Below are positions 51,929 through 61,256 of a DNA stretch of 64,000 nucleotides, piece by piece. This DNA is from Exiguobacterium flavidum. Its GTDB lineage: Bacteria > Bacillota > Bacilli > Exiguobacteriales > Exiguobacteriaceae. How positions within the stretch are numbered: the first letter of the stretch is position 1; each line of letters opens with the position of its first letter. The position numbers and the translations under genes were made by a program. The notes beneath the pieces are model-generated. The model ran no database searches. It was given only the letters and a program-made list of their open reading frames with translations, and was not told where the DNA came from. The DNA lies in the NCBI RefSeq assembly GCF_003344535.1, contig NZ_QPKS01000007.1:1-64000 (forward strand), given 5' to 3'.

Positions 51929-54055
51929 ATGTCGAAGACGATCGAATTGAATATCGAAGGAATGACATGCGCCGCCTGCTCGGCCCGGATCGAGAAGGTC
52001 CTCAACAAGATGGACGGCGTCGAGGCGACGGTCAACCTGCCGCTCGAGACGGCACGCGTCGAAGTGACGGACGACATCACGGAGCAGGCGATCATCGAGA
52101 AGATCAAGAAGGTCGGATACGGCGCGACGATCAAGGAGAAGCCGCGCGAGAAGAAACATGACCGAAAGCTGCTGATCCGTTTCATCGTCTCAGCCATCCT
52201 GTCGCTTCCACTGTTGCTCAGCATGGTATCGCACATCCCGAACAGCCCCATCCATCTGCCGATGCTGATGAACCCGTGGCTCCAGCTCGCGCTCGCGACG
52301 CCCGTCCAGTTCATCATCGGGGCACCGTTCTACCAAGGCGCCTACAAGAGCTTGCGGAGCGGCAGCGCGAACATGGACGTCCTCGTCGCGCTCGGGACGT
52401 CTGCCGCCTACTTCTACTCCGTCTTCGAGATGTCCGCACACGCGATGCCGGACCTCTACTTCGAGACGAGCGCGATCCTGATCACGCTCGTCCTGCTCGG
52501 CAAAGTGCTCGAGGCACGCGCGAAGGACCGGACGACCGGCGCGATCGAGACGTTGCTTTCGCTTCAGGCGGCCCAAGCGACCGTCGTCGAAGACGGTATC
52601 GAGCGGCGTATCCCGATCGAACAGGTCGTCCCCGGCATGCAACTGCTCGTCAAACCGGGCGAGAAGATCCCGACCGACAGCCGGGTCACGGCAGGTGTCG
52701 CCTACCTCGACGAGTCGATGCTTACAGGTGAGCCGCTCCCGCAACATAAGCAACCGGGAGACACCGTCGTCGGCGGGACGCTCAACACGAACGGCCACTT
52801 GACGATCGAGGCAGTCAAGGTCGGGGCGGACACGATGCTCGCCCAGATCGTTCGCGTCGTCGAACAGGCACAGACGGAGAAGGCGCCGATCCAGCGCCAG
52901 GCGGACAGGATCTCAGGCATCTTCGTGCCGGTCGTCGTGACGCTCGCCGTCCTGACGTTCGCCGCCTGGTACTTCATGACCGGCAGCATCGGCGAAGCGA
53001 TCCGCCCTGCGATCGCCGTGCTCGTCATCGCCTGCCCGTGTGCGCTCGGTCTCGCGACGCCGACCTCGATCATGGTCGGGACCGGCAAGGGCGCAGAGCG
53101 CGGCATCCTCTTCAAAGGAGGCGCACAGCTCGAGCAGCTTCAGCATGTCGACGCCGTCGTTTTCGATAAGACGGGGACGTTGACGCTAGGTCAGCCGGTC
53201 GTCGTCAAGACGTTCGGGACAGAGCTTTCGCTTGATTTCGCGGCAGCGCTCGAAAAACGATCCGAGCATCCGCTCGCGCTTGCGATCACGGATGAGCGGG
53301 ATGTCGTCTTCGACATCGAAGGCTTCGAAGCACTCGCGGGACATGGTGTCAGCGGGACGATCATGGGGAATAAGGTAGAGGTCGGTTCACCGCGGATGAT
53401 GACTGAACGGGGTTATCACCTGCCGGACTGGTCATACCCGGCAGCGACGTTCGTCTACGTCGCAGTCGACGGAACGGTCGAAGGCGGGTACGCGATCCGC
53501 GACGAGCTGAAGCCGACGTCGAAAGCGGCCATCTCCTTGATCAAGAAGACGAAGGAAGTCTATATGCTGACCGGTGACCGCCGCGAGGTAGCGGAAACGC
53601 TCGCCGCAGAGCTCGGCATCCCGCGCGAGAACGTGCTCGCTGAAGTCCTGCCGGTCGAGAAGGCGGAACAGATCAAACGACTGCAACAAAACAAGAAGGT
53701 CGCGATGATCGGGGACGGGATCAACGATGCCCCTGCCCTCGCGACAGCGGATGTCGGGATCGCGCTCGGCAGCGGGACGGATGTCGCACTCGAAGCCGCT
53801 GACGTCACCTTGCTCGGACATGATTTGCATCAGGTCGCGACCGCGATCGAGCTGAGCGAACAGACGATGAAGAATATCCGTCAAAACCTGTTCTGGGCGC
53901 TCGCCTACAATACGGTCGGCATCCCGGTCGCAGCGATCGGACTGCTTGCCCCGTGGCTCGCCGGCGCAGCGATGGCATTCAGCTCCGTCTCCGTCGTCCT
54001 GAACGCGTTACGTCTGAAGCGAATCAAATTAACGGCTGCGGCCGAAGAAAAATAA
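51929..54055 (+). CDS. copA: Copper-exporting P1B-type ATPase CopA
   Basis: A 708-residue Cu(I) efflux ATPase. One N-terminal heavy-metal domain (GMTCAAC at 12-18) is present, where B. subtilis CopA has two, so this is the short form. The core contains the transport motif CPC ([13 protein letters not shown]), [11 protein letters not shown] with the phosphorylated Asp, a SEHPLA motif and [11 protein letters not shown], with eight predicted membrane helices. The ATG at 51929 follows TGAGGA. It exports copper together with CopZ, which hands Cu(I) to it. Confidence 0.95.
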   Translation: MSKTIELNIEGMTCAACSARIEKVLNKMDGVEATVNLPLETARVEVTDDITEQAIIEKIKKVGYGATIKEKPREKKHDRKLLIRFIVSAILSLPLLLSMVSHIPNSPIHLPMLMNPWLQLALATPVQFIIGAPFYQGAYKSLRSGSANMDVLVALGTSAAYFYSVFEMSAHAMPDLYFETSAILITLVLLGKVLEARAKDRTTGAIETLLSLQAAQATVVEDGIERRIPIEQVVPGMQLLVKPGEKIPTDSRVTAGVAYLDESMLTGEPLPQHKQPGDTVVGGTLNTNGHLTIEAVKVGADTMLAQIVRVVEQAQTEKAPIQRQADRISGIFVPVVVTLAVLTFAAWYFMTGSIGEAIRPAIAVLVIACPCALGLATPTSIMVGTGKGAERGILFKGGAQLEQLQHVDAVVFDKTGTLTLGQPVVVKTFGTELSLDFAAALEKRSEHPLALAITDERDVVFDIEGFEALAGHGVSGTIMGNKVEVGSPRMMTERGYHLPDWSYPAATFVYVAVDGTVEGGYAIRDELKPTSKAAISLIKKTKEVYMLTGDRREVAETLAAELGIPRENVLAEVLPVEKAEQIKRLQQNKKVAMIGDGINDAPALATADVGIALGSGTDVALEAADVTLLGHDLHQVATAIELSEQTMKNIRQNLFWALAYNTVGIPVAAIGLLAPWLAGAAMAFSSVSVVLNALRLKRIKLTAAAEEK

Positions 54056-54067
54056 GGAGGAATCATC

Positions 54068-54274
54068 ATGAAGGAAACAACGATCCAAGTCGAAGGCATG
54101 ACATGCAACCACTGCAAGGCGAGCGTCGAAGGGGCGCTCAAGGAAGTGAGCGGCGTCAAGGACGCGACGGTCTCGCTCGAGAACAAGAACGTCACCGTCA
54201 CTTACGATGACGTCGAAGAGGTGAAACTCGTCGAAGCGATCGAAGAGGTCGGCTACGACGTCGTCCCTTCTTAA
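54068..54274 (+). CDS. copZ: Copper chaperone CopZ
   Basis: A 68-residue ferredoxin-like heavy-metal-associated protein with GMTCNHC (11-17), the Cu(I) site of copper chaperones. It lies 12 bases after copA, behind AAGGAGG, and completes the csoR-copA-copZ operon, delivering Cu(I) to CopA in the cytosol. Confidence 0.95.
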   Translation: MKETTIQVEGMTCNHCKASVEGALKEVSGVKDATVSLENKNVTVTYDDVEEVKLVEAIEEVGYDVVPS

Positions 54275-54280
54275 AAGACA

Positions 54281-54318
54281 AGCCGATTTGCACCCAACGT
54301 GCAGATCGGCTTTTTTTT
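54281..54318 (+). terminator. Intrinsic terminator of the copper operon
   Basis: AGCCGATTTGCAC (54281-54293) and GTGCAGATCGGCT (54299-54311) pair at 12 of 13 positions and eight Ts follow. Confidence 0.9.
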
Positions 54319-54364
54319 GTGGATAAAAACGGGAATAGGAAGTGTAAGAAGGAGGGATGGGATC

Positions 54365-54613
54365 ATGGTACCCAAAGTCGAATTCGTCGAATACTTCGAT
54401 GACGATAAAGGCAAACGATTTAAAATCGAACTTTGGAACCTCGGGACGTTCACGTTCAGCGCACGGACCGAGAAAGGACCTGTCACCCGTTTCAGTTCAA
54501 TCGATATCCAGTTCATCCAGTCCTGTGTCGCACGGATGCGCGCCGTCGTCGACGCAAAGAAGGCGTTCCAGCCCGGCGGACGAGACTCTTCCAATCATTC
54601 CATGCTCCATTGA
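54365..54613 (+). CDS. Unknown small protein
   Basis: An 82-residue soluble protein with alternating strands (KVEFVEYFDDDKGKRFKIEL) and a helix at the C-terminus. No family was recognised. The ATG at 54365 is preceded by AGGAGG at good spacing and the gene is followed by a strong terminator, so expression is likely. Confidence 0.6.
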   Translation: MVPKVEFVEYFDDDKGKRFKIELWNLGTFTFSARTEKGPVTRFSSIDIQFIQSCVARMRAVVDAKKAFQPGGRDSSNHSMLH

Positions 54614-54679
54614 GGACCAGGCAATTGCGCTTCGATTCTGCCGCGTTCATCCGTTTCGTCGATCGATGTTGATGCCCTG

Positions 54680-54725
54680 GACGAAGCGAAGGCCAAGCTC
54701 CTGAAGAGCCTGGCCTTCGCTTCGT
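54680..54725. terminator. Bidirectional intrinsic terminator
   Basis: ACGAAGCGAAGGCCA (54681-54695) and TGGCCTTCGCTTCGT (54711-54725) form a perfect 15-base stem. It lies between the unknown gene and the convergent sortase gene. Confidence 0.85.
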
Positions 54726-54726
54726 T

Positions 54727-55314
54727 TCATTCGATTTGTCTCGCGAATACGATCAGCCGTTCCTCGTATCCCTCTTTGCCGTAAGCACCGTCGCAGGTGA
54801 TCAGCGTCAGGCGCTTCGAGACCGTCGCGCCGAAGATCGCGCCGGTCGGCACCTCATCGACAGGATAGCGGGCTATGTCCGTCACCACATACCGCAGTTG
54901 CTCTCCTGCCGATACGACCACCTCGTCACCAGGACGGAGTGACCCGAGTTCATAAAAGACGGCCGGTCCGACCTCATCATCCCTGTGACCCGAGAGGATG
55001 ACGTTCCCGGTCTCGCCCGCTTTCGCACCAGGTTGATACCAGGCGACCTGATCCGAATCTTTCGGGACCCCGATCCGCCCTTTCTCGTCCTTGCCGACCG
55101 CCTCGATTTTCGTATCGATATCGAGGCGGGGGATGAGCAGCCGTCTTGGAATGAATACCGTCTGTTCTTGTTCCTGCAAGACTGGGACAGCCTTCAGGAC
55201 GGGAGCCCGGTCGTTAAGTGGAGCAGACTTGAGCGGTGGCTCCTGCACCGCGCAACCCGAAAGAATCAGCAATGGCGCAATCAGCAGATTACGCGGTCTT
55301 GCGGCGAAACACAT
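54727..55314 (-). CDS. Class F-type sortase with a lipobox-like N-terminus
   Basis: A 195-residue sortase. The catalytic His is in ILSGHRDDEVGP, the Cys in LITCDGAY and the Arg in YEERLIVFA. The sequence after His suits the class F group. The N-terminus, LLIAPLLILSGCAVQEPP, has a lipobox (L-S-G-C), so the mature enzyme may be lipid-anchored rather than held by an uncleaved helix, which is unusual for a sortase. The start is uncertain: the ATG at 55314 overlaps the upstream substrate gene by 26 bases. It probably anchors the neighbouring DUF4397 protein. Confidence 0.8.
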   Translation of the reverse strand: MCFAARPRNLLIAPLLILSGCAVQEPPLKSAPLNDRAPVLKAVPVLQEQEQTVFIPRRLLIPRLDIDTKIEAVGKDEKGRIGVPKDSDQVAWYQPGAKAGETGNVILSGHRDDEVGPAVFYELGSLRPGDEVVVSAGEQLRYVVTDIARYPVDEVPTGAIFGATVSKRLTLITCDGAYGKEGYEERLIVFARQIE

Positions 55315-56074
55315 ATCCGGCAAGGAGAAGCGCTGCTCCACCAGCTGCAAGCAACCACATGTTAATGTTCGATGCCTCAGCCGTTCCGCCGAGTCCAGTG
55401 TCCGGCATCGCAGCCGTATCCCCACCGTCCGCGATCAAGAGGACATCGAATGCCGGCTCTCCTTCGAGCAGACCGATCGCGAGTGCCGTATAGTTCTTGC
55501 CGCCTTCGAGCGCGATGCCGTCAAGCGCCTTGACGACGTCCGTCGCACCAGCCGGACGGATTTCGAGGTCATAGCTGCCGGCGTCAAGTGTTCCGTAATC
55601 CGATACGTTCGAGAATTCAAGGTTGCTGAAGAGTGGGTCTCCGCCTTTAGGCGCCACGTCTACAGCAGGAGCATCAGGTGAGAAGTGCGCGACGCGAACC
55701 ATCGATTTGCCGTCTTCGCCTGCACCATTGTCTTCCATGACAGCGAGCTTGATCGAATCGAGTTGACCGATCGCTGCGGCCGTGTAGAACTTGCCAGCTT
55801 CGACGTTGAGCGTCTCGGTGATGACGGCGTTTTCCGTCGTACCGGCAGCGAATACTTCGACTTTATGTTCGCCGGCCGGTAATGTCAGATAGTCTGTGAC
55901 TGCTTTGAACTCTGCGCCGGAGACCGCTTTTTCGCCGTCTACAAGAATGTCTACTGCCGGTGCGTCAGGTGAAGCGTGGATAATGCGGACCATGGCATCA
56001 TCCGCAGCACTTGCAGGGATTGCTAAAAGCATGAACAAGAAGGCGGCCGTGATGATCGATAGTAGTCTCTTCAT
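55289..56074 (-). CDS. DUF4397 surface protein with LPXTG-like sorting signal
   Basis: A 261-residue secreted protein. A signal peptide ends near ASAA (about 24). Two tandem DUF4397 repeats follow, each beginning MVRxxHxSPDAPAVD (about residues 29-35 and 125-140). The C-terminus has the sorting signal MPDTG, a hydrophobic helix and the tail RRKTA, so it should be covalently attached to the cell wall. The ATG at 56074 follows GAGAGGGG. The sortase gene overlaps its 3' end, strong support for an enzyme-substrate pair. The function of the repeats is unknown. Confidence 0.87.
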   Translation of the reverse strand: MKRLLSIITAAFLFMLLAIPASAADDAMVRIIHASPDAPAVDILVDGEKAVSGAEFKAVTDYLTLPAGEHKVEVFAAGTTENAVITETLNVEAGKFYTAAAIGQLDSIKLAVMEDNGAGEDGKSMVRVAHFSPDAPAVDVAPKGGDPLFSNLEFSNVSDYGTLDAGSYDLEIRPAGATDVVKALDGIALEGGKNYTALAIGLLEGEPAFDVLLIADGGDTAAMPDTGLGGTAEASNINMWLLAAGGAALLLAGYVFRRKTA

Positions 56075-56196
56075 TGTCTTTCCCCTCTCCTTTTGACAGA
56101 ACGACTTCTTCTCCCGTGGTGACACCTCTAAGATAAAACATTCAGAATAATCTGTGAATACTTCGGTGTGCTGTTTCTATATTTCCCAGCACATCA

Positions 56197-56226
56197 CAAA
56201 AAAGCCGGCTCACAGAGGAGCCGGCT
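56197..56226 (-). terminator. Intrinsic terminator of the speE-speB operon
   Basis: AGCCGGCTC (56203-56211) and GAGCCGGCT (56218-56226) pair perfectly and six Ts follow on the minus strand. Confidence 0.9.
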
Positions 56227-56233
56227 CAAGCCG

Positions 56234-57106
56234 TCATTTCACGAATCCGATCATCATCTCGCGGAGCACCTTCGCTGCCGCGATCGCCGTCATATCCGAC
56301 TGGTCGTACGGAGGAGAGACTTCTACGAGGTCCGCTCCGATGACTTCGACGTCAGCGCGCGCGATCATATGGACGACTTCGAGGAGTTCCTTCGTCGTCA
56401 CGCCGCCGATTTCCTGAGTGCCTGTCCCTGGAGCTGCAGACGGGTCGAGGACGTCGATGTCGATCGTCACGTAGACCTTCTTGCCGGCAAGCTTAGGCAG
56501 AACCGCCTTGAGCGGCTCGACGATCTCATATTTGAACAGGTTGTAGCCCGATTCCTTCGCCCACTCGAACTCTTCCTTCATCCCTGAGCGGATGCCGAAC
56601 GAGTAGCAGTTCTCCGGTCCGATCAAGTTCGCGATCTTCTTGAGCGGTGTCGAGTGCGAGAGCGGCTCTCCTTCGTACGAATCACGGAGATCCGTATGCG
56701 CATCGAAATGCAGGACGACGAAATCGTCATAGTGCTTGTGGAACGCCTTGACGACCGGCCACGTGACGAGGTGCTCCCCGCCCATGCCGAGCGGGAACTT
56801 ACCTGCTGTCAGAAGCGAATCGACATACTCCTCGATCATGTCGAGCGACTTCTGCGCGTTACCGAACGGAAGCGGAATGTCCCCTGCGTCGAACAGTTTC
56901 GCATCGGCGATGTCGCCGTCGAGATACGGGCTGTACTCCTCGAGTCCGAGCGATACTTCACGGACGCGGGCAGGACCGAAACGCGAGCCCGGACGGAAGC
57001 TGACCGTCCAGTCCATCGGCATGCCGTAGAGGACCGACTTCGCGTCCTCGTGCGTCGGCTGGCTTGCGATAAATACTTTACCTGAGTAGGCTTCATCAAA
57101 ACGCAT
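56234..57106 (-). CDS. speB: Agmatinase
   Basis: A 290-residue ureohydrolase that converts agmatine to putrescine and urea. The Mn-binding signatures are present: MGGEHLVT (about 108-115), HFDAHTDLRD (about 138-147) and TIDIDVLDPSAAPGTGT (about 214-230). The ATG at 57106 lies behind GGAGGAA. It follows speE on the minus strand; B. subtilis has the same speE-speB order. A hairpin with a T-run sits between the two. Confidence 0.94.
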   Translation of the reverse strand: MRFDEAYSGKVFIASQPTHEDAKSVLYGMPMDWTVSFRPGSRFGPARVREVSLGLEEYSPYLDGDIADAKLFDAGDIPLPFGNAQKSLDMIEEYVDSLLTAGKFPLGMGGEHLVTWPVVKAFHKHYDDFVVLHFDAHTDLRDSYEGEPLSHSTPLKKIANLIGPENCYSFGIRSGMKEEFEWAKESGYNLFKYEIVEPLKAVLPKLAGKKVYVTIDIDVLDPSAAPGTGTQEIGGVTTKELLEVVHMIARADVEVIGADLVEVSPPYDQSDMTAIAAAKVLREMMIGFVK

Positions 57107-57130
57107 TGTATATTCCTCCTTAATCACTAG

Positions 57131-57158
57131 AAAAGAGTGCCCCCTTGACGGAGCACTC
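57131..57158 (-). terminator. Attenuator-like hairpin between speE and speB
   Basis: On the minus strand GAGTGC pairs with GCACTC around CTCC..GGGG inner pairs and TTTTC follows. It lies in the speE-speB gap and could reduce downstream speB transcription. Confidence 0.55.
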
Positions 57159-57167
57159 CTGCTTGAA

Positions 57168-58007
57168 TCAGATTGTCAGATCCTTGACGAACTTCGGCAG
57201 AGCGAATGCTGCAGTGTGAAGTTCAGGCGTGTAGTACTTCGTCTCGATCTCATGGAAGCGTGATGCTTCGACCGCGAGCGGGTCGTGCTTCTTCGAGCCG
57301 ATCGTGAACGTCCACATGCCGCTCGGGTACGTCGGTACGTTCGCGATGTAGAGCTTCGTGATCGGGAAGATTTCCTTGACGTCACGCTGGACGTCACGAA
57401 TCAAGTCCGGTGTGAACCACGGGTTGTCCGACTGCGCGACAAAGATGCCATCTTCTTTGAGTGCTTTCGAGATTCCTGCGTAGAACCCTTTCGTGAACAG
57501 GTTGACCGCCGGGCCGACTGGCTCCGTCGAGTCGACCATGATGACATCGTACTCGTCGACAGCTTCCGCGATGTGCATGAACCCATCCCCTACGATGACT
57601 TCGACACGTGCGTCGTCAAGACCGCCCGCGATGTTCGGAAGGTATTTCTTAGAGTACTCGATGACCTTGCCGTCGATTTCGACGAGGACCGCTTTTTCGA
57701 CCGAAGGGTGCTTGAGCACTTCGCGGATGACTCCGCCGTCTCCGCCGCCTACGACGAGGACCTTCTTCGGATTCGGGTGTGTGAAGAGAGGGACGTGTGC
57801 GACCATCTCGTGATATACGAATTCATCTTTATCAGTCGTCATGACCATACCGTCGAGCAGCAACATCGTACCGAACTCGTCCGTTTCTACCATTTCGAGG
57901 CGTTGAAACTCTGTTTGTTCGCTCTCATAAACGTGGTTGACACGGAAAGTGATACCGTAATCTTCCGTCTGGTGTTCCGTGAACCATAACTTCAATTTTT
58001 GTTCCAT
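57168..58007 (-). CDS. speE: Spermidine synthase (polyamine aminopropyltransferase)
   Basis: A 279-residue polyamine aminopropyltransferase: putrescine plus decarboxylated S-adenosylmethionine gives spermidine. The SAM-type fold shows [16 protein letters not shown] (about 83-98), the catalytic Asp in [10 protein letters not shown] and the conserved [14 protein letters not shown]. The start is the ATG at 58005-58007 because AAAGGGG precedes it; 26 extra upstream codons are unlikely. Upstream DNA is shared with a divergent BCCT transporter. Confidence 0.94.
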   Translation of the reverse strand: MEQKLKLWFTEHQTEDYGITFRVNHVYESEQTEFQRLEMVETDEFGTMLLLDGMVMTTDKDEFVYHEMVAHVPLFTHPNPKKVLVVGGGDGGVIREVLKHPSVEKAVLVEIDGKVIEYSKKYLPNIAGGLDDARVEVIVGDGFMHIAEAVDEYDVIMVDSTEPVGPAVNLFTKGFYAGISKALKEDGIFVAQSDNPWFTPDLIRDVQRDVKEIFPITKLYIANVPTYPSGMWTFTIGSKKHDPLAVEASRFHEIETKYYTPELHTAAFALPKFVKDLTI

Positions 58008-58218
58008 TTGCGATAGAACCCCTTTCTTTAGGAAAAGCCAAAAGTTGTTCGTATGCGAGTGGCGTTCATGGCGCTTCTTAATCATACAAATGCGAGTATA
58101 CCGAAAAACAGGTGAAACCGCTACATCTAATAAGAAAAAAAGCCGTTCTTCTTCCTTAGGATGCCTAAAAGCTCCTGATTCGGGTAATCAGAGAATATCA
58201 TGTCTTGCGTGTTTTTTT

Positions 58219-58234
58219 GAAAACAGGTGTTTTC
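58219..58234. promoter_or_regulatory. 16-base perfect palindrome upstream of the BCCT gene
   Basis: GAAAACA-GG-TGTTTTC is a perfect inverted repeat 63 bases before the transporter start, overlapping a possible TTGAAA -35 (58217-58222). CCTAT/ATAGG (58234-58250) adjoins it. It is probably an operator for a solute- or osmo-responsive repressor. Confidence 0.5.
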
Positions 58235-58296
58235 CTATTTTCAGATAGGGTAAAGAACCAAGTTGTCATCTTAAGAAAGAAAGGACGTGATCACCG

Positions 58297-59850
58297 ATGA
58301 CACGACACACAAGCAAGCTGACGACCGTCTTCAAAATCTCTGTCGTCTTCTGTCTTCTCTTCACGATTTGGGGGATTCTTCCGGACTCCGCACTCGGATC
58401 CGCAAGTCTTCTGAACGTCACCTCGAAAGCACAGGCCTTCCTGACGGCACGTTTTGGCTGGTTGTATCTGCTCAGCATGTCAGCATTCCTGTTGATTGCA
58501 CTCTTCCTGATTTTTTCACGCTTCGGCTCGATCCGTCTCGGCAAGGATACGGACCGTCCCGATTTCGGGCTGATCTCATGGTTCGCCATGTTGTTCAGCG
58601 CCGGCATGGGGATCGGACTCGTCTTCTGGGGCGTCTCGGAACCATTGACGCACTTTCACACGCCACCTGTCCCGACTGCGGACGAAGCGAACGCGGCGCG
58701 CCTCGCGATGCGTTACTCATTCTTCCACTGGGGTCTCCATCCATGGGCACTCTATGCGATGGTCGGACTTGCGATCGCCTACTCGACGTTCCGAAAAGGG
58801 CGTCCTGCGACGATCGGCGACACGGTCGCTTCCCTCATGCATTCGCGCTATGAGGTGTTCGGCAAGAACACGGTCGAGATCCTTGCGATCGTCGCGACGA
58901 CGTTCGGGGTCGCAACATCCCTCGGGCTCGGTGCCCAGCAGATCTCAGGCGGATTCCACTTCCTGATTCCGGGCATCCCGAACAGCTTCCTGACCCAACT
59001 CGTCATCATCCTGATCATTTCCGTGCTCTATATGTACAGCGCGGCGTCCGGTCTCGATAAAGGGATCCGGATCCTCAGTAACGCGAACATCATCGCGGCG
59101 CTGCTGTTGATGGTCGGCGTCCTGCTCGTCGGACCGGGCAGCTTCATCATGGACCTGTTCGTTCAGACGTCAGGCGCCTACCTGCAGAACCTGCCCGTCA
59201 TGAGCTTCCGCGCCGCGGCCTTCGAGCCGGGTGAACGCGAATGGATCAACAGCTGGACGATTTTCTACTGGGCATGGTGGATTTCATGGTCACCATTCGT
59301 CGGTACGTTCATCGCCCGCGTCTCCCGCGGACGGACGATCCGCGAGTTCGTCATCGGCATCACGCTCGTCCCGACCGTCTTCGGCCTTCTATGGTTCACC
59401 GTCTTCGGTGGTACGGCCATCTGGAGCGAGATGTTCGACAATGCGAATTTGATCGGCGTCGTCAACGACAACGGAATCGAGACCGGATTATTCGCCTTAC
59501 TTGAGACGTTCGGCGGTTTCGGCACCGTGCTCAGCATTCTTGCCGTCCTGCTCATCACGACGTTCTTCATCACGTCAGCGGACTCCGCGACATACGTCCT
59601 CGGCATGCTGTCGTCAGGCGGCAGCCTGACGCCTAGTCTTCGCATCAAGTTGACGTGGGGCGTCATCCAGTCCTCGATCGCAGCGGTCCTGCTGTCGACC
59701 GGCGGACTCGGTACGCTGCAGGCAGCGGCGATTCTTGCCGCATTCCCGTTCGTCTTCGTCGTCATCCTGATGATCGTCTCGCTCTTTAAGGACTTGTCGG
59801 ACGAACCCGATCAGTCGGCGACGGTCGAGAGGAAAGCTTCGAACGAGTAA
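58297..59850 (+). CDS. BCCT family compatible-solute transporter (OpuD-like)
   Basis: A 517-residue transporter of the betaine/choline/carnitine family with 12 membrane helices. The substrate motif WTIFYWAWWISWSPFVG and GMGIGLVFWGVSEP (Gly-rich helix) are well conserved. Na+-coupled import of glycine betaine or a related solute is likely, giving osmoprotection. The preferred ATG at 58297 lies behind GGACGTGATC, with AAGAAAGAAAGGA further upstream. C-terminal charged tail suggests osmosensing, as in BetP, but it is short. Confidence 0.9.
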   Translation: MTRHTSKLTTVFKISVVFCLLFTIWGILPDSALGSASLLNVTSKAQAFLTARFGWLYLLSMSAFLLIALFLIFSRFGSIRLGKDTDRPDFGLISWFAMLFSAGMGIGLVFWGVSEPLTHFHTPPVPTADEANAARLAMRYSFFHWGLHPWALYAMVGLAIAYSTFRKGRPATIGDTVASLMHSRYEVFGKNTVEILAIVATTFGVATSLGLGAQQISGGFHFLIPGIPNSFLTQLVIILIISVLYMYSAASGLDKGIRILSNANIIAALLLMVGVLLVGPGSFIMDLFVQTSGAYLQNLPVMSFRAAAFEPGEREWINSWTIFYWAWWISWSPFVGTFIARVSRGRTIREFVIGITLVPTVFGLLWFTVFGGTAIWSEMFDNANLIGVVNDNGIETGLFALLETFGGFGTVLSILAVLLITTFFITSADSATYVLGMLSSGGSLTPSLRIKLTWGVIQSSIAAVLLSTGGLGTLQAAAILAAFPFVFVVILMIVSLFKDLSDEPDQSATVERKASNE

Positions 59851-59880
59851 GTGGTATTCTGTTTCACTGACGACTCATTC

Positions 59881-59927
59881 AAAAAGACGATCATCTTCCG
59901 TATTTCCCGGAAAATGATCGTCTTTTC
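59881..59927 (+). terminator. Intrinsic terminator of the BCCT gene
   Basis: AAAAGACGATCAT (about 59882-59894) and ATGATCGTCTTTT (59914-59926) form a perfect 13-base stem. The sequence also has inner TCCG/CGGA pairing. Confidence 0.88.
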
Positions 59928-59983
59928 AGTTGGTTTTCATAAGAGACGCTTACGGGAAGCGCATGGACCGTTCTCTTTGAAGC

Positions 59984-60403
59984 TTAATCGTAGATTACAT
60001 TTCTGCCATCTTCCTTCAATTTCTCAAGGGAGGCGATCATCCGATTGATTTCCTCATCGGAATGTCTTTCCCATGAAGCCAGTTCTCCTACAATCTTCAA
60101 AGGGAATTTCGATCTGTACGAGCGGGTCGGATTTCCAGGGAATCGCTTATCAGTCAGATTAGGATCGTTCTCGAAATCACCTGACGGCTCCACGATGTAG
60201 ATTCTCTCCTTCGCATCCGCCTTGGCCAATTCGGCGCCCCACTTTGCCGCTTCGAGTGTCGCCGTAAAGTAAATGAAATTCGACCGTTTGTCTTGAAAAT
60301 TCGACAGGAATTGCGGCTCGAGTAATTCTCCGACTTTCAGTTCGGCTTTCGTGCCATGGAAAAATGGTCCCTGGTCCAGAATCTTCTTCTCGTCATTTTT
60401 CAT
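59984..60403 (-). CDS. arr: Rifampin ADP-ribosyltransferase Arr
   Basis: A 139-residue enzyme that inactivates rifamycins by ADP-ribosylation from NAD+. Family motifs are clear: FFHGTKAELKVGELLEP at about 14-30, FIYFTATLEAAKWGAELA at about 43-60, and NLTDKRFPGNPTRSYRS at about 82-98. Chromosomal arr genes are known in several soil genera. The gene is somewhat AT-richer than its neighbours. Ribosome site AGAGAGGGG precedes its ATG. Confidence 0.9.
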   Translation of the reverse strand: MKNDEKKILDQGPFFHGTKAELKVGELLEPQFLSNFQDKRSNFIYFTATLEAAKWGAELAKADAKERIYIVEPSGDFENDPNLTDKRFPGNPTRSYRSKFPLKIVGELASWERHSDEEINRMIASLEKLKEDGRNVIYD

Positions 60404-60574
60404 GTCGCTTCCCCTCTCTCATTTCAATCTTACAGTTTTCATCATAGGGCAACCGCAACTAAAGAAACAGACTACAGAAATTCAATACAGGACGGTACAA
60501 TGGAAGTAGAGAACAAGTCCCATACGCAAAGTTATATCGCTTGGCGTGCGACACTTTGAACGGTTCACTTGGAA

Positions 60575-60607
60575 AGGAGCAGACTCATGCCGAGTCTGCT
60601 CCCTTTT
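60575..60607. terminator. Intrinsic terminator of the lipoprotein gene
   Basis: GGAGCAGACTC (60575-60585) and GAGTCTGCTCC (60592-60602) pair perfectly with TTT on each side. It is 6 bases downstream of the lipoprotein stop. Confidence 0.75.
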
Positions 60608-60612
60608 CCCAT

Positions 60613-61173
60613 TCACCTTTCTTCAGCGAACGATTCAACGTCGACCACGACGAAGACCTCTTCCGCATTCCCGTCAAGCAAACGTAAATCGAAACGGGCC
60701 TCGTCCAAACGTCTCAAGAGAAGGGTCGGCAATTCTTCAAGCGGGAAACGCTGTTCGAGCTGATGATAGTTGCGATTCACCTCTTGCTTCTCTCCCTCCG
60801 TCAGACGGCTTGCCGAAATGGATTCAACAGAGGCCGTACGATTTGTTTCAAACCGCTCCGTCCCATCAGTCAGCAACAAGTCGATCTGATAGTCTTCGCG
60901 TGTCGCGCGCAACGACTGCTCGAGCACGTCGTCGATCGCGTACCGGACACGGACGACCAGTTCGTCTTGCGTTCGCTTGCGCATGACGCTGAGGAAGACG
61001 AACTGGTTCGCCTGCATCCCGGGCAGATAGTCCCGAATGGAATCGTATGTGTAGTTTCCGGCCTCCCAGTCGCTTTTTGATGCGACCTCGACCGGCATCG
61101 CAGGCTTCGCTTCTTCGGTGCAACCAGCCAGAGAAAGGGTGCCGATCAAGACCAGTCCGATTTTTCGTTTCAT
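60613..61173 (-). CDS. Lipoprotein of unknown function
   Basis: A 186-residue lipoprotein. The signal peptide MKRKIGLVLIGTLSLAGC ends in a lipobox with Cys18. The mature part is mixed helix/strand with no recognised family. The ATG at 61173 follows AAGGAGGGTGAGC, so 22 earlier codons are excluded. It is divergent from the YkuE-like gene and ends in its own terminator. Confidence 0.72.
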   Translation of the reverse strand: MKRKIGLVLIGTLSLAGCTEEAKPAMPVEVASKSDWEAGNYTYDSIRDYLPGMQANQFVFLSVMRKRTQDELVVRVRYAIDDVLEQSLRATREDYQIDLLLTDGTERFETNRTASVESISASRLTEGEKQEVNRNYHQLEQRFPLEELPTLLLRRLDEARFDLRLLDGNAEEVFVVVDVESFAEER

Positions 61174-61256
61174 GCTCACCCTCCTTGATGTTCGTCTCGC
61201 ATTCGCCATCCATTTCGCATTTCCTGTACACTGAAACATATGGAGGAATGAGACTT

